64,000 nt of DNA from WTFY01 sp965214675 (GTDB lineage Bacteria; Pseudomonadota; Gammaproteobacteria; UBA4575), in assembly GCA_965214675.1 (NCBI GenBank), contig OZ243969.1, positions 930,001 through 994,000 on the forward strand. The letters are read 5' to 3'. Shown here one piece after another: positions 61,160 to 64,000 of the stretch. A model generated the notes under the pieces. It worked only from the letters and a program-made list of their open reading frames with translations, was not told the origin of the DNA and made no database searches. How positions within the stretch are numbered: the first letter of the stretch is position 1; each line of letters opens with the position of its first letter. Position numbers and translations under genes: made by a program.

Positions 61160-61266
61160 GGCCGTTGCGCAAGGGTACCGCATGGAGGTACCCCCCGTTC
61201 CAGGGATTTGGATTCCATGCCCCGCCCCTTGACAAAGGCCTTGCCTGAATCTCCCGGGCTATCCGT

Positions 61267-61311
61267 TATAATTTCCCTTTCTGATAAATATTTTATTTTG
61301 CAGAAAGGGAA
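61267..61311 (+). promoter_or_regulatory. Promoter-like TATAAT with an overlapping inverted repeat, upstream of the alpA pair
   Basis: TATAAT at 61267-61272 is followed at once by TTCCCTTTCTG (61273-61283) and CAGAAAGGGAA (61301-61311), an 11-bp inverted repeat with a 17-base AT-rich spacer. The arrangement suggests an operator over the transcription start. No well-spaced -35 box is clear. Confidence 0.5.
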
Positions 61312-61393
61312 TAGGTTGTGCTAGTGTATTTTGCACGAAACCCGGATTCTGCCTGGTAAAACCACCTGGTTGAATACCGTAGCAACAAAACCA

Positions 61394-61576
61394 ATGAATC
61401 AACGACATCGAACCCTGGACCTGCACCAGGCCGCCGAATTCCTGCACATGTCCCCTGCCGTCGTGCGCCAGAAAGCGCGCGCGGGAATCATCCAAGGTGC
61501 CAAGTTAGGAAAATGCTGGATATGCCTGCCGCCTAGCCCGTCAACATGGCATCAGAATCAAATCGAGAGATTATGA
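61394..61576 (+). CDS. Small excisionase-like helix-turn-helix protein
   Basis: A 60-residue protein (LDLHQAAEFLHMSPAVVRQKARAGIIQGAKLGKCW), the MerR/excisionase HTH pattern found in AlpA-like and Xis proteins. The C-terminus after GKCW does not match the family's usual end. A +1 frame from 61509 is open into alpA, so a decayed or frameshifted fusion is possible. It starts 5' of alpA, four bases apart. No strong ribosome site is seen. Confidence 0.55.
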   Translation: MNQRHRTLDLHQAAEFLHMSPAVVRQKARAGIIQGAKLGKCWICLPPSPSTWHQNQIERL

Positions 61577-61580
61577 TCCT

Positions 61581-61778
61581 ATGAAAAACAGACTCCTGAA
61601 AAGAACACAAGTTGAAGAACTGACCTCACTTTCACGCTCCTGTATATATTCTGAGATGCAGGCTGGACGATTTCCAAAACCTCTGAAAGTCTCAAGCAAG
61701 GCAGTCCGCTGGCGCGAGACTGATATTTTCAACTGGATGGAATCTTTGTCGCATACAGGCGAAACGACTGACGGCTGA
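61581..61778 (+). CDS. alpA: AlpA family transcriptional regulator
   Basis: A 65-residue HTH protein (RLLKRTQVEELTSLSRSCIYSEMQAGRFPKPLKVSSKAVRWRETDIFNWM), the AlpA pattern. AlpA proteins activate P4-type integrase genes or act as excisionases. Here alpA is at the opposite end of the linear element from int. In the excised circle it would sit about 0.5 kb upstream of int in the same direction. Confidence 0.88.
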   Translation: MKNRLLKRTQVEELTSLSRSCIYSEMQAGRFPKPLKVSSKAVRWRETDIFNWMESLSHTGETTDG

Positions 61779-62057
61779 AAGACACAAAAGCCGGAGGCTG
61801 TGTCAATGCAATTGTCAGCGTTTCGGCAACCTCTCGGGACCGGAGCTACAGTCGCCCAGGCGAGTATCCGATCGCAACCTACCCACTACCATCGCATGGC
61901 AAAGCCACCTATCCTGTGTACGGGATGGGTGTTTGGCCCTGTGTACGGCCATTTCTCCGGTAAAAGTATACAAATTGTTATTTGTATACTTAATTGTATA
62001 TACCCGACTAACAGTAACTATATAATATCATATATATCATATAGTTACTGACAAACC
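61779..62057. other. Gene-free right end with AT-rich repeats
   Basis: No gene is visible. The stretch contains the GTATACAA palindrome (61964-61991), a further TTGTATATAC (61995-62004) and an AT-rich run of TATATCATAT repeats just before attR, a probable integrase or host-factor binding region. Confidence 0.5.
61964..61991. promoter_or_regulatory. GTATACAA palindrome next to attR
   Basis: Two perfect 12-base arms, AAGTATACAAAT (61964-61975) and ATTTGTATACTT (61980-61991), surround TGTT. The core box matches the cluster before the integrase at the other end. The pairing of the same box at both ends suggests arm-type recombinase sites. Confidence 0.65.
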
Positions 62058-62072
62058 ATGGCGGAGTGGACG
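62058..62072. repeat. attR: 15-bp repeat within the tRNA-Asp 3' end
   Basis: Identical to 11251-11265. It covers the encoded CCA and 3' acceptor strand of the tRNA-Asp gene, whose integrity is kept at this junction. Confidence 0.9.
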
Positions 62073-62135
62073 GGATTCGAACCCGCGACCCCCGGCGTGA
62101 CAGGCCGGTATTCTAACCAGCTGAACTACCACTCC
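62059..62135 (-). tRNA. tRNA-Asp (anticodon GTC)
   Basis: A 77-base cloverleaf on the minus strand. The acceptor arms GGAGTGG and CCACTCC pair fully, followed by GCCA. The D arm starts GTTCAGCTGGTTAGAAT, the anticodon loop CTGTCAC carries GTC (62099-62101), and the T arm is GCGGGTTCGAATCCCGT. CCA is encoded. Its 3' end is the element's integration site. Confidence 0.97.
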
Positions 62136-62149
62136 TATAGTAAAGCCCT

Positions 62150-62225
62150 TGGTGGGTGCTGAGGGATTCGAACCCCCGACATCCGCCTTGTAAGGGCGAC
62201 GCTCTACCAGCTGAGCTAAGCACCC
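62150..62225 (-). tRNA. tRNA-Val (anticodon TAC)
   Basis: A 76-base cloverleaf on the minus strand. The acceptor arms GGGTGC and GCACCC pair, with A and CCA at the end. The anticodon loop CTTACAA carries TAC (62190-62192). The T arm contains GGGTTCGAATCCC. It is 14 bases upstream of tRNA-Asp on the same strand, so both are probably processed from one transcript. Confidence 0.97.
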
Positions 62226-62235
62226 AAAAGGCGCG

Positions 62236-62508
62236 TCAGCTTACAGCATCCTTTAGCGCTTTGCCAGCCTTGAAACTGGGAACTTTACTTGCAGAAATCT
62301 GGATTTTTTCACCGGTCCGGGGGTTATGGCCTGTACGGGCATTCCGGTGCTTTACCGAGAAAGTTCCAAAGCCTACCACTGTTACGTTATCTCCTCGATT
62401 CAATGCGGCTGCAATCGAGCTGAACACTGCATCAACTGCACGTGCTCCATCAGCCTTAGAAAGCTTCGCTGCTTCGGATACTGATTCTACAAGTTCACTT
62501 TTATTCAT
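62236..62508 (-). CDS. hupB: DNA-binding protein HU-beta
   Basis: A 90-residue HU protein. The start MNKSELVESVSEAAKLSKAD and the DNA-binding arm signature GFGTFSVKHRNARTGHNPRTGE are complete. It bends and compacts DNA and may also assist element integration as a host factor. It follows lon on the same strand and precedes tRNA-Val by 10 bases, as expected for the conserved lon-hupB block. Confidence 0.97.
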   Translation of the reverse strand: MNKSELVESVSEAAKLSKADGARAVDAVFSSIAAALNRGDNVTVVGFGTFSVKHRNARTGHNPRTGEKIQISASKVPSFKAGKALKDAVS

Positions 62509-62724
62509 TAGACTAAACTCCCCTGATTGTTAGTATGCAACCCAGACGATCGCACGTTATCGTTAAGAACTGAAGGCAGCCTGCGGACCTCATGATTAGC
62601 ATACGTAACAAGCTGAGATATCATTGCTGCTGGTCGAGATATGTAATGTGCACGTGGTTACAAAGGCATTCGAATAGGTTTTGTTATACCAAGTGTGTCC
62701 GAACCAAGTCAATAAAACGCACAC

Positions 62725-64000
62725 TTAGTGGGCCTGAACCGGCTCACTTTTTTGGATGGATTTCTTGTGCTCAGGCTCAACTGCAGCAACGACCTCGGGA
62801 TCGCCCAGCGGCTCAGGCATCTTGACCAACGCCACCTGGAGCACTTCATCGATCCACTGTACCGGAATGATTTCAAGTTTTTGTTTGATATTCTTGGGAA
62901 TCTCACTGAGGTCCTTTTCGTTGTCTTTCGGGATCAGCACCGTCTTGATCTCACCCCGATGAGCAGCCAGCAGCTTCTCTTTCAGGCCGCCTATCGGCAA
63001 TATCTCGCCACGCAGGGTGATTTCACCTGTCATGGCAACATCCGCACGTACAGCAACCTTGCTCAAGGCTGAGACGATCGCGGTCGTCATGCCAACCCCG
63101 GCACTGGGTCCGTCTTTTTTCACTGCCCCCTCGGGGACATGGATATGGATATCCGACTTCTCATAGAAATCCGGCTTGATACCGAGGCCACTGGCGCGGC
63201 TCCTGACCACCGTCTGGGCTACCTGGATCGATTCCTGCATCACATCCTCGAGCTGTCCGGTACGGCTGGTCTTTCCCTTTCCCGGGATCACTACCGCTTC
63301 AATGGTAAGTAATTCACCACCGGTTTCTGTCCACGCCAGACCGGTAACCTGACCAACCTGGTCGTTGTCCTCGGCAAGTCCGTACCGGAATAGCTTGACG
63401 CCGAGGTACTTCACCAGTGAGCGCGGTGTAATGGATACCTTCTTCTTGCCGTCACCAAGCACCAGTGATTTCACCACCTTCCGACATATTTTCGAGATCT
63501 CTCTTTCCAGATTGCGCACGCCGGCCTCACGCGTGTAGTACCGGATCATGTCACGAATCGCAGACTCGCTGATCTGCAGTTCGTTTTTCTTCAGGCCATT
63601 GGCCTTGAGCTGCTTGGGAATCAGGTAGCGGATTGCAATATTCTTCTTTTCATCTTCGGTATAGCCAGGCAACCGAATGACTTCCATGCGGTCGAGCAAG
63701 GGACTGGGGATGTTCAGGCTGTTGGCCGTGGCTACGAACATGACATCCGACAGGTCAAAATCGACCTCGAGGTAGTGGTCGTTGAAGGTGTGGTTCTGTT
63801 CCGGGTCCAGCACTTCCAGCATGGCCGATGCCGGGTCACCCCTGAAGTCCATGGCCATCTTGTCAATCTCATCAAGAAGAAACAGCGGGTTACGGACCCC
63901 AACCTTGGACAGGTTCTGCACAATCTTCCCCGGCAGTGACCCGATATAGGTACGCCGATGTCCGCGAATCTCAGCCTCGTCATGCACACCGCCCAAAGAC
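62725..64000 (-). CDS. lon: ATP-dependent protease Lon, C-terminal part (N-terminus outside window)
   Basis: The visible 420-odd residues hold the later AAA+ region (Walker B FLLDEIDKMAMDFRGDPASAML, sensor MFVATANSLNIPSPLLDRMEVI) and the full protease domain with catalytic Ser in KDGPSAGVGMT and the downstream Lys. The frame continues past the window edge. Lon degrades damaged and regulatory proteins, including antitoxins such as those encoded in the element. Confidence 0.97.
   Translation of the reverse strand, partial: SLGGVHDEAEIRGHRRTYIGSLPGKIVQNLSKVGVRNPLFLLDEIDKMAMDFRGDPASAMLEVLDPEQNHTFNDHYLEVDFDLSDVMFVATANSLNIPSPLLDRMEVIRLPGYTEDEKKNIAIRYLIPKQLKANGLKKNELQISESAIRDMIRYYTREAGVRNLEREISKICRKVVKSLVLGDGKKKVSITPRSLVKYLGVKLFRYGLAEDNDQVGQVTGLAWTETGGELLTIEAVVIPGKGKTSRTGQLEDVMQESIQVAQTVVRSRASGLGIKPDFYEKSDIHIHVPEGAVKKDGPSAGVGMTTAIVSALSKVAVRADVAMTGEITLRGEILPIGGLKEKLLAAHRGEIKTVLIPKDNEKDLSEIPKNIKQKLEIIPVQWIDEVLQVALVKMPEPLGDPEVVAAVEPEHKKSIQKSEPVQAH

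Larger units (their letters stand above)
11251..62072. mobile_element. Integrative and conjugative element (PFGI-1/ICEHin1056 class, MPF-G type) with defence cargo
   Basis: The element is bounded by a 15-bp direct repeat of the tRNA-Asp 3' end. It holds a P4-type integrase, AlpA, an S24 repressor, a type IV secretion operon collinear with the PFL_4693-PFL_4711 series, ICE maintenance genes (STY4528, STY4534, PFL_4669, ParB, RadC families), restriction-modification and toxin-antitoxin cargo, and a giant autotransporter. It lies downstream of the tRNA-Asp 3' end and separates hupB from ppiD. No relaxase, ParA, DnaB, SSB or TopB gene is seen within the boundaries, so autonomous transfer is uncertain. 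Confidence 0.9.

Noticed and set aside
11251..62072. Two elements in tandem
   Set aside because: I found no internal copy of the 15-bp att repeat, and the second recombinase lies mid-element without flanking repeats. A full computer search would settle this.

Overview
The window is a piece of gammaproteobacterial chromosome interrupted by one large integrative element. The two flanks together read lon, hupB, tRNA-Val, tRNA-Asp, [element], ppiD, fabI and a yejABEF-like peptide transporter. The lon-hupB-ppiD order is the familiar gammaproteobacterial one, now split by about 50.8 kb of inserted DNA. I cannot name the species from sequence alone.

Left chromosomal flank (1-11250): the 3' end of an MltD-like lytic transglycosylase, an outer-membrane beta-barrel protein, a four-gene oligopeptide ABC transporter on the minus strand (lipoprotein binding protein, two permeases, double ATPase), divergent fabI, then ppiD.

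Element (11251-62072): a 15-bp direct repeat, identical to the 3' end of tRNA-Asp, marks both ends. A P4-type integrase lies at the left end. Regulatory genes (S24-type LexA/CI-like repressor, opposing Cro/YdaS-like protein, small HTH protein, AlpA) lie at the right end. Between them are four blocks. (1) 12.8-27.9 kb is AT-richer defence cargo: an HNH nuclease, a type I restriction-modification operon (hsdM-hsdS-hsdR), a three-gene Xre-RES toxin-antitoxin-like operon, a DUF5677-like gene, a DUF2130 coiled-coil protein and a RloC-like ATPase with a zinc hook and a putative anticodon-nuclease triad. (2) 28.0-45.0 kb is a GC-rich minus-strand type IV secretion operon collinear with the PFGI-1/ICEHin1056 class, interrupted by an opposite-strand RelB-YafQ module. 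(3) 45.1-53.9 kb holds a second tyrosine recombinase behind a structured leader, then a very large Calx-beta autotransporter whose N-terminus is cut by 38 copies of a pentanucleotide. (4) 54.0-61.8 kb is the ICE maintenance cluster: DUF6573, RadC, STY4534/DUF3577, PFL_4669, STY4528, DUF2857, ParB.

I find no MOB relaxase, ParA, DnaB, SSB or TopB inside the att boundaries, so transfer may need a helper or the element may be decaying.

The strongest novelty is the autotransporter switch. A plausible ATG and ribosome site lie upstream of a GAGCC(n) tract, and the signal peptide plus passenger lie downstream in a different frame. With 38 units the gene is OFF; gaining one unit or losing two would join the frames. 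Other points of interest are paired TTGTATAC boxes near both att sites, two related non-coding leaders upstream of ICE genes, a leader-peptide/terminator arrangement before the second recombinase, and the clustered defence cargo.
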